Assembly (NCBI RefSeq): GCF_024451105.1
Contig: NZ_JANGEY010000002.1
Span: 124,001 to 188,000, forward strand
Source of the DNA: Stutzerimonas stutzeri
GTDB lineage: Bacteria > Pseudomonadota > Gammaproteobacteria > Pseudomonadales > Pseudomonadaceae
Direction of reading: 5' to 3'
DNA length: 64,000 nucleotides
Every line of letters begins with the position of its first letter. Position 1 is the first letter of the stretch. The notes under the pieces were generated by a model. That model was not told where the DNA came from. It did no database searches and was given only the letters and a program-made list of their open reading frames with translations. Of the stretch, positions 36,563 through 45,896 are shown in pieces. Both the position numbers and the translations under genes were made by a program.

Positions 36563-37795
36563 ATGAGCAAAAAAATTCTTCACATAAGCTACATGTTTAC
36601 CATGCTTGGCGGCTTGTTTCCCATGCTGGTAAACGGCCCATCCGATATCCGCGACTTAGTTGAGGATCGTTCCCAAGCGGCAAACGCCATATATTTAGCA
36701 ATACATGGAGTTTATTTTTTTATTTTTCTAATCAACGCCAAGAGGCTACTCCCACACATAAAAATAATTGCACTCCCTACAATACTGACAGTCTTCATAT
36801 TCAGCTCAATTATATGGTCCGACGCCCCCTTCCGAACATTTGTAATTGCAGCATTTCTAGCCTTACAAATTCTCGCCATAGTTGTAATACTTAAAACAAT
36901 TACCTTTGAGGAGTTTTTCGACTACTTAGCAACAGCTTGCCTCATAGCTTCACTACTTTGCTTAATATTCATATTCTTTATTCCCTCCTATGGAAAAATG
37001 ACCCATGTATTCCCAGGCGCGTGGCAGGGGATATTCATACACAAAAACGTACTTGGTCGATTCGCCGTATTCTCATCAACAATTTTTCTAGTTCTCATCC
37101 TTTACCGCAAGAGCACTCTAACTTGGTCGGGCCTTTTTTCTTCTATAACACTCGTATTTGGCTGCGGATCAGCAACTGCCGCAATCGGATTTGTCATTTG
37201 CGCGGCCACGCTTTTAATTTTATCAAATAGAAAATGGCTTTTGATTAGCGCAGGTTTCTCAGCCTCAATCATAACGTCAGCCTACCTATTAATACCGAAC
37301 ATAATACCTAAAATACTTGCAGCATTCGAAAAGAGCGAAACATTAACCGGCAGAACCACTATATGGGAACTGGCCGTCGAAAGCATTAACAAAAACCCCT
37401 TATTTGGATATGGCATGGGTGGATTCTGGGGGACATCCGAAGCAGCCGTTTTACGCGCGTGGTCTGGTTGGTTTGTTCCACATGCTCACAATGGATTCCT
37501 AGAGATTGCACTCCAAATAGGATATATAGGCCTAATAGCATTCACCCTGATACACTTAAAGGCCATTAGTGACGCCATTGACATTTACTTTGACAAGCTC
37601 TCTAAAAAAATAAAATACAAAGAGTGGCCCCTCCTTTTTGTTATATTCTCCTTAATTTATGGAGCCGGCGAGGCCAACTACTTACGACCAAACTCATTCA
37701 TCCAACTAGCACTTTATTCAATAATAGGGTATGCGGCGCTAATGAGAAAAAAAGCACGCAGCCAACAAAAAAACATCCCCGAACAACCAACTTGA
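36563..37795 (+). CDS. Polysaccharide polymerase (Wzy-like)
   Basis: 410 residues with about ten membrane helices. HKNVLGRFAVFSSTIFLVLI carries the HKN motif of the O-antigen ligase/polymerase family, and GWFVPHAHNGFLEIALQIG, after the large periplasmic loop, is the second motif. Its position directly after the flippase and before the glycosyltransferases points to a repeat-unit polymerase. It shares the AT-rich composition of its neighbours. Only nine bases separate it from the flippase gene. Confidence 0.82.
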   Translation: MSKKILHISYMFTMLGGLFPMLVNGPSDIRDLVEDRSQAANAIYLAIHGVYFFIFLINAKRLLPHIKIIALPTILTVFIFSSIIWSDAPFRTFVIAAFLALQILAIVVILKTITFEEFFDYLATACLIASLLCLIFIFFIPSYGKMTHVFPGAWQGIFIHKNVLGRFAVFSSTIFLVLILYRKSTLTWSGLFSSITLVFGCGSATAAIGFVICAATLLILSNRKWLLISAGFSASIITSAYLLIPNIIPKILAAFEKSETLTGRTTIWELAVESINKNPLFGYGMGGFWGTSEAAVLRAWSGWFVPHAHNGFLEIALQIGYIGLIAFTLIHLKAISDAIDIYFDKLSKKIKYKEWPLLFVIFSLIYGAGEANYLRPNSFIQLALYSIIGYAALMRKKARSQQKNIPEQPT

Positions 37796-37803
37796 GTATA
37801 AGC

Positions 37804-38889
37804 ATGAGCAAACTCAACAATATTCAAGCACTAAGAGCTATCGCTGCTTTCATGGTTGTCTTGATCCATGCCAACCATGAAATCGGTGAACTTTCAGACC
37901 CCAGCGAATACTTGGTTCTACCCAAGAACCTCGTCATCGGCGTAGATATATTTTTCGTGATAAGCGGATTTATCATGGTTTACACAACCATGAACACTCA
38001 ATCAGGAATAAGAGCATCTATAGATTTCTGCAAAAAGAGATTCTACCGGATAGTTCCAATTTACTGGCTATACACAACACTGATGCTACTGGTAACTATA
38101 TTCTTAGGATCAAGACTCACCAATCCAAGCTTAGATAGCTGGCATATAATATCTTCATTTCTATTTATACCTGCACTTCATCCTTCCGCAGAAACCTTTC
38201 AGCCTCTTCTACGGGTTGGCTGGACACTTAATTTTGAGATGTTTTTCTATATAATATTTGCATTATCACTGCTAGCCCCAAAAAGAATTCGGCTTATTTC
38301 AGCTTCTTTTCCAATTTTAGCTCTTACTGCCGCCGGCATTATTCTGGACCCATCAGGGGTTCTTGAGTTCTACACGCGCTCCGTAATCCTATCCTTCTTT
38401 TACGGAATGATAATCGGGCACTTATATTCTTCCGGAGCGATCAAATTCAGCAACTCAGGGTTAATCTTCACCTTACTATCAATAGCCAGCTATATTACTC
38501 TAAACACAAATGACACCATACAAGAAGCAGGGATAAGAGGACTCTCGCTTGGCATTCCGGCAGCCTTTATAGTCATGGCCGCACTAACACTCCCAGAAAT
38601 AAGCAGTACTGCATTAAAGCTAAAAGAAACTCTAACCAACCTAGGAGAGAGTTCATACTCGCTATACCTTAATCACATGTTCTCAATAGGGATTGCAAAA
38701 ATAGTAATTTCAAGCTTCGAACCAGCCTCGGCACAGTTTATATTTATAGGCTGCATAATAACTTCTATTTTTTGCGTGCTCATAGGCCATGCAAGCTATA
38801 TCCTTATAGAAAAACCTATAACGAAATATATTACACCTCGCCACGAAAGGGTCGTATCCAAATTTAGCGCCGCAGGAAAGCAAGCATGA
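37804..38889 (+). CDS. Acyltransferase-3 family membrane protein
   Basis: 361 residues from the ATG at 37804, eight bases after the polymerase stop. The opening NIQALRAIAAFMVVLIHANH and GVDIFFVISGFIMVY are the acyltransferase-3 motifs, with the catalytic histidine in the first helix. About ten membrane helices follow and there is no SGNH domain, unlike the protein at 15085. It probably adds acetyl or a similar group to the polymer of the AT-rich block. Its stop overlaps the next start (ATGA). Confidence 0.85.
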   Translation: MSKLNNIQALRAIAAFMVVLIHANHEIGELSDPSEYLVLPKNLVIGVDIFFVISGFIMVYTTMNTQSGIRASIDFCKKRFYRIVPIYWLYTTLMLLVTIFLGSRLTNPSLDSWHIISSFLFIPALHPSAETFQPLLRVGWTLNFEMFFYIIFALSLLAPKRIRLISASFPILALTAAGIILDPSGVLEFYTRSVILSFFYGMIIGHLYSSGAIKFSNSGLIFTLLSIASYITLNTNDTIQEAGIRGLSLGIPAAFIVMAALTLPEISSTALKLKETLTNLGESSYSLYLNHMFSIGIAKIVISSFEPASAQFIFIGCIITSIFCVLIGHASYILIEKPITKYITPRHERVVSKFSAAGKQA

Positions 38890-39341
38890 GCCGCTCAAAG
38901 AAAGTACTTGCCGTTGCATCAGCGGGGGGGCATTGGACTCAACTAATGCGACTGTCTCCAGCCTACGAGCACCATGACGTCACATACATATCCACCGATA
39001 TAAAACTATCCACCCAAGTCGAAGGAAATAATTTCATTGTCGTCAGAGACGCAAATATGAGAGACAAGGCAAGCTTATTGCTAATGGCTTTCCAGGTAGC
39101 ATTAGCAACCCTCAAGGTTAGGCCAGATATAATAATAACAACCGGCGCAGCACCCGGTTTTTTCGCTATCGTTATCGGAAAGTTGATGCGAAAAAAGACA
39201 ATCTGGGTGGATAGCATCGCAAACTCTGAAGAGCTGTCCCTGGCCGGAAAAAAAGCGAGAAAATGGGCCGACCACTGGTTAACTCAATGGCCGCATCTTG
39301 ATACTCCCGAGGGGCCAAAATACATGGGCTCTGTACTATGA
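38886..39341 (+). CDS. PssD/Alg14-type glycosyltransferase subunit
   Basis: 151 residues. VLAVASAGGHWTQLMRL at the N-terminus is the Alg14/PssD motif, followed by a hydrophobic membrane-association region and ITTGAAPGFFAIVIGKLM. The family forms the membrane-binding acceptor half of a two-subunit GT-B enzyme whose donor half is PssE/Alg13. It overlaps the partner gene at 39338 by four bases (ATGA), as expected for equal synthesis of the two subunits. Confidence 0.85.
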   Translation: MSRSKKVLAVASAGGHWTQLMRLSPAYEHHDVTYISTDIKLSTQVEGNNFIVVRDANMRDKASLLLMAFQVALATLKVRPDIIITTGAAPGFFAIVIGKLMRKKTIWVDSIANSEELSLAGKKARKWADHWLTQWPHLDTPEGPKYMGSVL

Positions 39342-39814
39342 TTCTTGTCACAGTAGGAACCCAGCTACCCTTTGATCGGCTAATCATAACCGTTGCCAAC
39401 TGGGCCAAAGAAACCCAAAAAAACAATATCGTGGCCCAAGTAGGAAAGAACGGTGCCCGCCCAAACAATATTGACTGCTCAGAGTTCTTCGAACCTCAAG
39501 AACTAGCACGCCTCATGCAAGAGTCTGAAATAATAATATCTCATGCAGGAATGGGCAGCATTCTCGCCGCGCTTACGATAGGAAAGAAAATAATCATCCT
39601 TCCCAGGATCGCCGCTCTAAACGAGCATAGGAATGAGCATCAACTAGCGACTGCAAAGCATTTCTTAAATCACCCTGGAATAAACGTCGCCTTCACAGAG
39701 GGTGAGCTCCTCGATTTTTTAAATGGTGAGACTGAGCTAAAACCACCAATCCTAATCTCCCCCAAAGCCCCCGCCGACTTCACAGAAAAGCTAAAATCAA
39801 TAATCGACGCATGA
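39338..39814 (+). CDS. PssE/Alg13-type glycosyltransferase subunit
   Basis: 158 residues. MILVTVGTQLPFDRLI is the standard N-terminus of PssE/Alg13, and IIISHAGMGSILAALTIGKK is the donor-binding GT28-type motif. HRNEHQLATAKHF contains the H-x3-Q block that contacts the nucleotide. With the preceding PssD-like subunit it should form one glycosyltransferase; the donor is often UDP-glucuronate or UDP-glucose in Pss systems, which would suit the neighbouring ugd gene. Confidence 0.87.
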   Translation: MILVTVGTQLPFDRLIITVANWAKETQKNNIVAQVGKNGARPNNIDCSEFFEPQELARLMQESEIIISHAGMGSILAALTIGKKIIILPRIAALNEHRNEHQLATAKHFLNHPGINVAFTEGELLDFLNGETELKPPILISPKAPADFTEKLKSIIDA

Positions 39815-39847
39815 AAAATCTCAATCCCGCAACAGCACAAAGATAAA

Positions 39848-40930
39848 ATGAAAAAAATAATTACCCTATCTACAAGGTACAGCATTGGGGGCGCTCAAAT
39901 GAACGCACACATGCTTGCATCAGAGTTCAAAGCCAAGGGGCATGACGCATCCGCTTGGTTTCTAATGAAAACCGGAGAACTCGATCACGGAAACAAAGTC
40001 CCAATAAAAATATTTGAAAAAAACAAAATAAAAAACCCCATAAAAATAATAAGCTTATTCATTAATCTATATCGAGAGATAAAGCTTGAAAAACCTGACG
40101 TCATACTCGGCTTTCATCCACTAGCTAATATCCTTGGGTCTCTCGCAGCACGGGCTTCTGGAAGCACCAAATTTATCGCAACCCAGCGTAACCCTGCATC
40201 AAGCCAAAGCCCCATAATAAAACAGTTAGAGATGCTCATCGGATGCACTTCACTTTATTCAAAAAACATTGCCGTTAGCCATGCTGTAAAATCCACCTAC
40301 AGCCAATACCCAAAAATTTATCAAAAAAAACTAACTGTCATACACAATGGTCTCCCTCCATTACCTAAGACGCATGAATCGCAAGACGAGTGCAGAAATA
40401 TATTAAAACTTCCCGCTGGAAAAAAAATAGTTGGCTCACTTGGTCGACTTGCCCCACAAAAAAATCCAGAATTTTTAATAAAAATTCTGCCACACCTTCC
40501 AAACGTGCACTTAGCTTTTGCAGGCGAAGGGCCGAACGAATCCATAATCAGAGAAAAAGCTTGCGCCCTTGGGGTTGAGTCCCGAGTCCACCTTATTGGT
40601 GCTGTTTCCGGAATAAATATCACCCGTTTCCTAAGAAGCCTTGATGTATTCCTCCTCCCTTCTCATTACGAAGGCTTTGGAAGGACGTTAGTGGAAGCAA
40701 TGCAAGAGCGCCTTCCAATCGTAGCCCATGACCTACCAGTAACCCGTGAAGTCACTGAAAGCGCCAGCATCCTGAAGCCACTTAATGAATACGAATGGGC
40801 ATCAGCCATCAAAAAAATTCTTGAGGAAAATCAAGAACCCCTCAAGAAATCCGCTGAAAATCAGTCGATGAAGTTCTCTCTAGAATCAATGACAAACAAC
40901 TATCTAAATGCCATAATGGAAACAGATTAA
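39848..40930 (+). CDS. Family 4 glycosyltransferase
   Basis: 360 residues with GT-B layout. The N-terminal start is TLSTRYSIGGAQMNAHMLA. The donor half begins at KKIVGSLGRLAPQKNPEFLI and carries the EX7E motif EGFGRTLVE within LLPSHYEGFGRTLVEAMQER. A retaining glycosyltransferase of unknown donor and acceptor. It is the last gene of the AT-rich block and is followed by 178 bases with a small terminator-like hairpin before rmlB. Confidence 0.86.
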   Translation: MKKIITLSTRYSIGGAQMNAHMLASEFKAKGHDASAWFLMKTGELDHGNKVPIKIFEKNKIKNPIKIISLFINLYREIKLEKPDVILGFHPLANILGSLAARASGSTKFIATQRNPASSQSPIIKQLEMLIGCTSLYSKNIAVSHAVKSTYSQYPKIYQKKLTVIHNGLPPLPKTHESQDECRNILKLPAGKKIVGSLGRLAPQKNPEFLIKILPHLPNVHLAFAGEGPNESIIREKACALGVESRVHLIGAVSGINITRFLRSLDVFLLPSHYEGFGRTLVEAMQERLPIVAHDLPVTREVTESASILKPLNEYEWASAIKKILEENQEPLKKSAENQSMKFSLESMTNNYLNAIMETD

Positions 40931-41037
40931 GCAGCAGACAACTTACTCATCAGCCCCAGCCAAGATCACCCAAGAAATACCAGAAACTATTAATCTCTCA
41001 GCAAAATACAGAACCTAGCGAATCACATACCGAACCC

Positions 41038-41059
41038 CGCATAATCATGCGAGTTTTTT
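41038..41059 (+). terminator. Intrinsic terminator after the AT-rich block
   Basis: CGCAT (41038-41042) and ATGCG (41047-41051) form a short stem with a 4-base loop, followed by AG and six T. It is short but placed between the last gene of the transferred block and rmlB. Confidence 0.5.
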
Positions 41060-41126
41060 ATAGGCGCATACAGCTCCAATCACAATCAACAAGCCAATAA
41101 CACTCCTATTGATTTTCAATCCTGCC

Positions 41127-42197
41127 GTGAAAAAGAAAATTCTGGTTACCGGCGGTGCCGGCTTCATCGGTTCGGCCGTGGTTCGCCACCTGATCCGGCA
41201 TACCCCGCACGAGGTGGCCAACCTCGACAAGCTGACCTATGCCGGCAACCTGGAGTCGCTGGCTCCGGTCGCCGACTCGTCGCGCTATCGCTTCTACCGG
41301 GCAGATATCTGCGATGCGGCGGCACTGGACCGGATCTTCGCCGAGTTCTGCCCGGATGCAGTGATGCACCTGGCCGCCGAGTCTCACGTCGACCGCTCCA
41401 TCGACGGCCCGGCGGAGTTCATCCAGACCAATATCGTCGGCACCTACACTCTGCTGGAAGCGGCCCGTCGTTACTGGAATGACCTGCCGGCCGAGGCGAA
41501 GGAGGCTTTCCGCCTCCACCATATCTCCACCGACGAGGTGTACGGCGACCTGCACGGCAACGACGACCTGTTCACCGAAACCACGCCCTACGCCCCCAGC
41601 TCGCCCTATTCGGCTTCCAAGGCCGGCTCCGACCATCTGGTGCGCGCCTGGCAGCGTACCTACGGCCTGCCGACCCTGGTCACCAACTGCTCCAACAACT
41701 ACGGCCCCTACCACTTCCCCGAGAAGCTGATTCCGCACATGATCCTCAACGCCCTGGCCGGCAAGCCGCTGCCGGTGTACGGCGACGGCTCGCAGATCCG
41801 CGACTGGCTGTACGTGGAGGACCATGCCCGCGCCCTGGTCGAGGTGGCGACCCGCGGCGAGGTCGGCGCGACCTACAACATCGGCGGCCACAACGAGAAG
41901 CGCAATCTGGAGGTGGTACAGACCCTCTGCGATCTGCTCGAAGAGTTGGCACCGAACAAGCCGGCGGGTGTCGAACGCTACCGCGACCTTATCGTCTTCG
42001 TGAAGGATCGCCCCGGCCACGACCGGCGCTATGCCATCGACGCCTCGAAGATCCAGCGCGAGCTGGGCTGGGTTCCGCAGGAAACCTTCGAGTCGGGTAT
42101 CCGCAAGACGGTGCAGTGGTATCTGAACAACCAACAGTGGTGGCAGCGCGTGCTGAGCGGCGACTATCGACTGGCACGCCTGGGAGACAACGCATGA
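41127..42197 (+). CDS. rmlB: dTDP-glucose 4,6-dehydratase
   Basis: 356 residues from a GTG at 41127, which gives the normal RmlB start [20 protein letters not shown]; a TTG at 41109 is also in frame. Active-site motifs are [10 protein letters not shown] (Thr-Asp-Glu) and the YxxxK pair in [10 protein letters not shown]. It makes dTDP-4-keto-6-deoxyglucose, the second step to dTDP-L-rhamnose. No clear ribosome-binding site is present, and the AT-rich composition of the upstream block ends within the first few codons, so the original start region may have been replaced by recombination. The rmlA, rmlC and rmlD genes follow directly. Confidence 0.93.
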   Translation: MKKKILVTGGAGFIGSAVVRHLIRHTPHEVANLDKLTYAGNLESLAPVADSSRYRFYRADICDAAALDRIFAEFCPDAVMHLAAESHVDRSIDGPAEFIQTNIVGTYTLLEAARRYWNDLPAEAKEAFRLHHISTDEVYGDLHGNDDLFTETTPYAPSSPYSASKAGSDHLVRAWQRTYGLPTLVTNCSNNYGPYHFPEKLIPHMILNALAGKPLPVYGDGSQIRDWLYVEDHARALVEVATRGEVGATYNIGGHNEKRNLEVVQTLCDLLEELAPNKPAGVERYRDLIVFVKDRPGHDRRYAIDASKIQRELGWVPQETFESGIRKTVQWYLNNQQWWQRVLSGDYRLARLGDNA

Positions 42198-43072
42198 AAG
42201 GCATCGTCCTCGCCGGGGGTTCCGGCACCCGCCTGCACCCGATCACCCGCGGCGTATCCAAGCAACTGCTGCCGATCTACGACAAGCCGATGATCTACTA
42301 TCCGCTGTCGGTGCTGATGCTCGCCGGCATCCGCGAGATCCTGGTCATTTCCACCCCGGACGACCTGCCCAACTTCCGCAAGCTGCTGGGCGACGGCTTC
42401 GATTTCGGTATCGAGCTGAGCTATGCCGAACAGCCCTCGCCGGACGGGCTGGCCCAGGCCTTCCTGATCGGCGAGGAGTTCATCGGCGACAGCAGCGTCT
42501 GCCTGATCCTCGGCGACAACATCTTCTACGGCTACGGCTTCAGCGCCATGCTGCGCGAGGCGGCAACGCGCGAGCATGGTGCGACCATTTTCGGTTATCA
42601 CGTCGGCGACCCGCAGCGTTTCGGCGTGGTCGAGTTCGACGCTTCCGGCAAGGCCGTCTCCATCGAGGAGAAGCCCAAGGCGCCGAAATCCCACTATGCG
42701 GTGACCGGTCTGTACTTCTACGACAACGACGTGGTGGAGATCGCCAAGCAGGTGAAGCCCTCCGCGCGCGGCGAGCTGGAAATCACCGACGTCAACAATG
42801 CCTACCTGCAGCGCGGCGACCTGCATGTCAGCCTGCTCGGCCGCGGTTTCGCCTGGCTGGATACCGGCACCCACGACTCGCTGATGGAGGCCAGCCACTT
42901 CGTGCATACCATCGAAGCGCGCCAGGGGCTCAAGGTGGCCTGCCTGGAAGAGATCGCCTTCCATCAGGGCTGGCTGAGCCGCGAGCAGCTGGCTCGCCAG
43001 GCCCAGGCCCTCGCCAAGACCGGCTACGGCCAGTACCTGCAGCGCCTGCTCAGCCAGGAGGCCGCCCGGTGA
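42194..43072 (+). CDS. rmlA: Glucose-1-phosphate thymidylyltransferase
   Basis: 292 residues. The nucleotide-binding signature [11 protein letters not shown] lies at the N-terminus (about 8-18), and [20 protein letters not shown] follows. The block LGDNIFYG (metal-binding Asp) and [10 protein letters not shown] near the C-terminus are typical of RmlA. It couples dTTP and glucose-1-phosphate, the first committed step to dTDP-rhamnose. It overlaps rmlB by four bases. The long C-terminal tail after [12 protein letters not shown] is the normal allosteric part. Confidence 0.95.
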   Translation: MKGIVLAGGSGTRLHPITRGVSKQLLPIYDKPMIYYPLSVLMLAGIREILVISTPDDLPNFRKLLGDGFDFGIELSYAEQPSPDGLAQAFLIGEEFIGDSSVCLILGDNIFYGYGFSAMLREAATREHGATIFGYHVGDPQRFGVVEFDASGKAVSIEEKPKAPKSHYAVTGLYFYDNDVVEIAKQVKPSARGELEITDVNNAYLQRGDLHVSLLGRGFAWLDTGTHDSLMEASHFVHTIEARQGLKVACLEEIAFHQGWLSREQLARQAQALAKTGYGQYLQRLLSQEAAR

Positions 43073-43611
43073 AGGTCATCGAAACCGCCCTGCCCGGGGT
43101 ACTGATCATCGAGCCGAAGGTGTTCGGCGATCATCGCGGCTTCTTCCTGGAAACCTTCCAGGTCGAGCGCTATCGCGAGGCCGGCATCGCCCTGCCCTTC
43201 GTGCAGGACAACCACTCCCGCTCGCAGCGCGGCGTGCTGCGCGGTCTGCACTTCCAGAAGACCCGCCCGCAGGGCAAGCTGGTCGGCGTCAGCCGCGGCG
43301 CCGTCTACGACGTGGCGGTGGATATCGATCCGCAGTCGCCGACCTGCGGCCAGTTCGTCGGCGTCGAGCTCAACGACGAGAACCATCGCCAGCTGTGGAT
43401 ACCGCCGGGCTACGCCCATGGCTTCTGCGTGCTCAGCGAGGTGGCGGACTTCCAGTACAAGTGCACCGACCTGTACTTCCCCGAGGACGAGGGCGGCCTG
43501 CTGTGGAACGATCCGGACGTGAACATCCCCTGGCCGATTGAGGCTCCGCAGCTGTCTGCCAAGGACCGGAACAACCCGCCCCTGCGCCACTTGCTGAAAA
43601 AGGAGGTCTGA
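43069..43611 (+). CDS. rmlC: dTDP-4-dehydrorhamnose 3,5-epimerase
   Basis: 180 residues from a GTG that overlaps the rmlA stop (GTGA). It is a cupin-fold epimerase: [14 protein letters not shown] contains the catalytic histidine, and [15 protein letters not shown] and [15 protein letters not shown] hold the conserved tyrosine region. It inverts C3 and C5 of dTDP-4-keto-6-deoxyglucose. The order here is B-A-C-D. Confidence 0.95.
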   Translation: MKVIETALPGVLIIEPKVFGDHRGFFLETFQVERYREAGIALPFVQDNHSRSQRGVLRGLHFQKTRPQGKLVGVSRGAVYDVAVDIDPQSPTCGQFVGVELNDENHRQLWIPPGYAHGFCVLSEVADFQYKCTDLYFPEDEGGLLWNDPDVNIPWPIEAPQLSAKDRNNPPLRHLLKKEV

Positions 43612-43613
43612 AC

Positions 43614-44489
43614 ATGCGCGTGCTCGTCACCGGTGCCCGCGGCCAGGTCGGCCACGAGCTGCTGCGTCACGCCCCGCAGGGCTTCCAGGCCCTCGGCCTG
43701 GGCTCGGCAGCCCTGGACATCGCCAACGCCGCCCAGGTGGCCGAGGTGGTCGGTCAGTTCCGCCCCGGGCTGATCGTCAATGCCGCTGCCTATACCGCGG
43801 TGGACAAGGCCGAAAGCGAGCCCGAGCGCGCCTGGGCGGTGAACCGCGACGGCGTGGCGCACCTGGCCGTCGAGGCCGAGCGACTGGGCATTCCCGTGCT
43901 GCACATTTCCACCGACTACGTGTTCGCCGGCGATGCCGACGTGCCGTACCGGGAGAGCGACCCGACCGGCCCCACCGGGGTCTACGGCGCCAGCAAGCTG
44001 GGCGGCGAGCAGGCCCTGGCGGCCAACTGCAGCCGGCACATCGTCCTGCGCACCAGCTGGGTATTCGGCAGCCACGGCCACAACTTCGTCAAGACCATGC
44101 TGCGCCTGGGCCGCGAGCGCGCGGAGCTGGGGGTGGTCGCCGACCAGTACGGTTGCCCGACCTCTGCTGCCAGCATCGCCAGGGCGCTGTGGCGCCTGGC
44201 CGCGCTGTATCGCGACGGCGGCTCTCTGCAATGGGGGCTATACCATTTCAGCGGTACGCCGGCCTGCAGCTGGCACGAATTCGCCGCGGAGATCTTTCGC
44301 CAGGCCCACGCGCTGGGAGTGCTCGAACGCATCCCGCTGCTGCGGCCGATCGCCACGACGGACTACCCGACCCCGGCGCACCGCCCGGCCTGGTCGGTTC
44401 TCGACTGCGGCAAGCTGCAGGCGACCTGCGACATCGCTCCCGCCGACTGGCGCGCCGAGCTGCAGCAGGTGCTGCGCGAGCTGCTCTGA
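43614..44489 (+). CDS. rmlD: dTDP-4-dehydrorhamnose reductase
   Basis: 291 residues. MRVLVTGARGQVGHELLRH is the NAD(P)H-binding start, STDYVFAGDADVPYRESDP is the RmlD-specific block, and YGASK contains the YxxxK catalytic pair. It reduces the 4-keto group to give dTDP-L-rhamnose. AAGGAGG lies upstream within the end of rmlC. The rhamnose would serve the polymer of the AT-rich block or LPS core. Confidence 0.95.
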   Translation: MRVLVTGARGQVGHELLRHAPQGFQALGLGSAALDIANAAQVAEVVGQFRPGLIVNAAAYTAVDKAESEPERAWAVNRDGVAHLAVEAERLGIPVLHISTDYVFAGDADVPYRESDPTGPTGVYGASKLGGEQALAANCSRHIVLRTSWVFGSHGHNFVKTMLRLGRERAELGVVADQYGCPTSAASIARALWRLAALYRDGGSLQWGLYHFSGTPACSWHEFAAEIFRQAHALGVLERIPLLRPIATTDYPTPAHRPAWSVLDCGKLQATCDIAPADWRAELQQVLRELL

Positions 44490-44533
44490 CTCTGCCCCCG
44501 ACTGAAAGTCAAATCACACCTCAAGGAAGTTAC

Positions 44534-45367
44534 ATGATCCGCAAATGCCTCTTCCCCGCCGCCGGCTACGGCACCCGTTTCCTGCCCGCCACCAAGGCGA
44601 TGCCCAAGGAGATGCTGCCGGTGGTCAACAAGCCGCTGATCCAGTACGCGGTGGAGGAAGCCCGCGCTGCCGGCCTGCAGCACATGGCCATCGTCACCGG
44701 CCGCGGCAAGCGCGCGCTGGAGGACCACTTCGACATCAGCTATGAGCTGGAGCATCAGATCAAGGGTACCGACAAGGAGAAATACCTGGCCGGCACCCGT
44801 GAACTGATCGACGAGTGCACCTTCTCCTATACCCGCCAGGTGGAGATGAAGGGCCTCGGCCACGCCATCCTCTCCGGCCGGCCGCTGATCGGCGACGAAC
44901 CGTTCGCCGTGGTGCTGGCCGACGACCTGTGCCTGAATCTGGAAGGCGACGGCGTGCTGGCGCAGATGGTCAAGCTGTACAAGCAGTTCCGCTGCTCCAT
45001 CGTCGCCATCCAGGAAGTGCCCCGCGACCAGACCCACAAGTACGGGGTGATCGCCGGCGAGATGATCCGCGACGACATCTACCGGGTAAATACCATGGTC
45101 GAGAAGCCCAAGCCGGAAGATGCGCCGTCCAACCTGGCGATCATCGGCCGCTACATCCTCACCCCGGATATCTTCGACCTGATCGCTGATACCGAGCCGG
45201 GCAAGGGCGGCGAGATCCAGATCACCGACGCGCTGATGAAGCAGGCCCAGCAGGGCTGCGTGATGGCCTACAAGTTCAAGGGCCAGCGCTTCGACTGCGG
45301 CAGTGCCGAGGGTTACGTCGAGGCGACCAACTACTGCTTCGACAATCTGTATCTGAAGGGGCTTTGA
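44534..45367 (+). CDS. galU: UTP-glucose-1-phosphate uridylyltransferase
   Basis: 277 residues from the ATG at 44534, with AAGGAAG 4 bases before it. Motifs: FPAAGYGTRFLPATKAMPKE (nucleotide binding and activating lysine), VVLADDLCLN (metal aspartate) and KGGEIQITDAL. It makes UDP-glucose, the substrate of Ugd and of a WcaJ-type initiating enzyme. It follows rmlD with 44 bases between and is likely to be co-transcribed. A long upstream frame overlapping rmlD is not used. Confidence 0.96.
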   Translation: MIRKCLFPAAGYGTRFLPATKAMPKEMLPVVNKPLIQYAVEEARAAGLQHMAIVTGRGKRALEDHFDISYELEHQIKGTDKEKYLAGTRELIDECTFSYTRQVEMKGLGHAILSGRPLIGDEPFAVVLADDLCLNLEGDGVLAQMVKLYKQFRCSIVAIQEVPRDQTHKYGVIAGEMIRDDIYRVNTMVEKPKPEDAPSNLAIIGRYILTPDIFDLIADTEPGKGGEIQITDALMKQAQQGCVMAYKFKGQRFDCGSAEGYVEATNYCFDNLYLKGL

Positions 45368-45413
45368 CGGCCGCGCAAGCGCCCGAATGGCCCTCTGGGC
45401 CCGGCCGGTTCCA

Positions 45414-45473
45414 CTGCAGGGACGAACTCATTCGCCTTGGGAAGATATCTGGCGAATGAATTCGCCCCTGCAG
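45414..45473. repeat. REP-like inverted repeat (REPIN-type doublet)
   Basis: Two 23-base arms (45414-45436 and 45451-45473) match as inverted repeats at 21 of 23 positions, around a 14-base spacer. The core GGCGAATGAATTCGCCCCTG is of a kind widespread as extragenic repeats in Pseudomonadaceae. It lies between galU and the toxin-antitoxin pair and could act as a transcript end for both. Confidence 0.75.
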
Positions 45474-45527
45474 GCTAGGGGGCCTGGAATAGCCCGAGCC
45501 CTCTCCCGTCAGCGGGAGGCGGGCGAC

Positions 45528-45896
45528 TCAGCAGGCACCTTCGCCGGCGACTTTTACTGAATCCTCGTTGTCGCCGCACTGGATCACCAGGTGGCTCCGC
45601 TCGATTTCACGCAGGAAGTCCGCCGGCAGTGACGACCAGAGGTGAACCTCCACCAGGATCGGCATGCTGCTGGCCTGCAGGGCCTCTTGAAGCTCCAGCC
45701 AGCCGCAAACCTCTCTGCTCGGGTTTGCCGGGTTGCGCAGGACCAGGTCCAGGTCGCTTGCTTCGTGGGCACCGCCACGGACCCGGCTGCCATAGGCCCA
45801 GACCTCGGCCGTGGGCACATGAACCCTGAGCAGTGAGCGCAGCAAGTCGAGATGCCGCGGTTCGAGATAAAGTTGGCTCGGCTCAACCGGCGGCAT
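45528..45896 (-). CDS. mntA: MNT-type nucleotidyltransferase antitoxin (MntA-like)
   Basis: 122 residues. YGSRVRGGAHEASDLDLVL is the minimal nucleotidyltransferase motif (GSx10DxD, metal-binding aspartates). In the type VII HEPN/MNT systems this protein transfers AMP to a tyrosine of the HEPN toxin and silences it. It is the downstream gene of the pair and overlaps the HEPN gene by 14 bases, the normal arrangement. It lies on the opposite strand to the galU and manB genes on either side, as an inserted cassette would. Confidence 0.88.
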   Translation of the reverse strand: MPPVEPSQLYLEPRHLDLLRSLLRVHVPTAEVWAYGSRVRGGAHEASDLDLVLRNPANPSREVCGWLELQEALQASSMPILVEVHLWSSLPADFLREIERSHLVIQCGDNEDSVKVAGEGAC

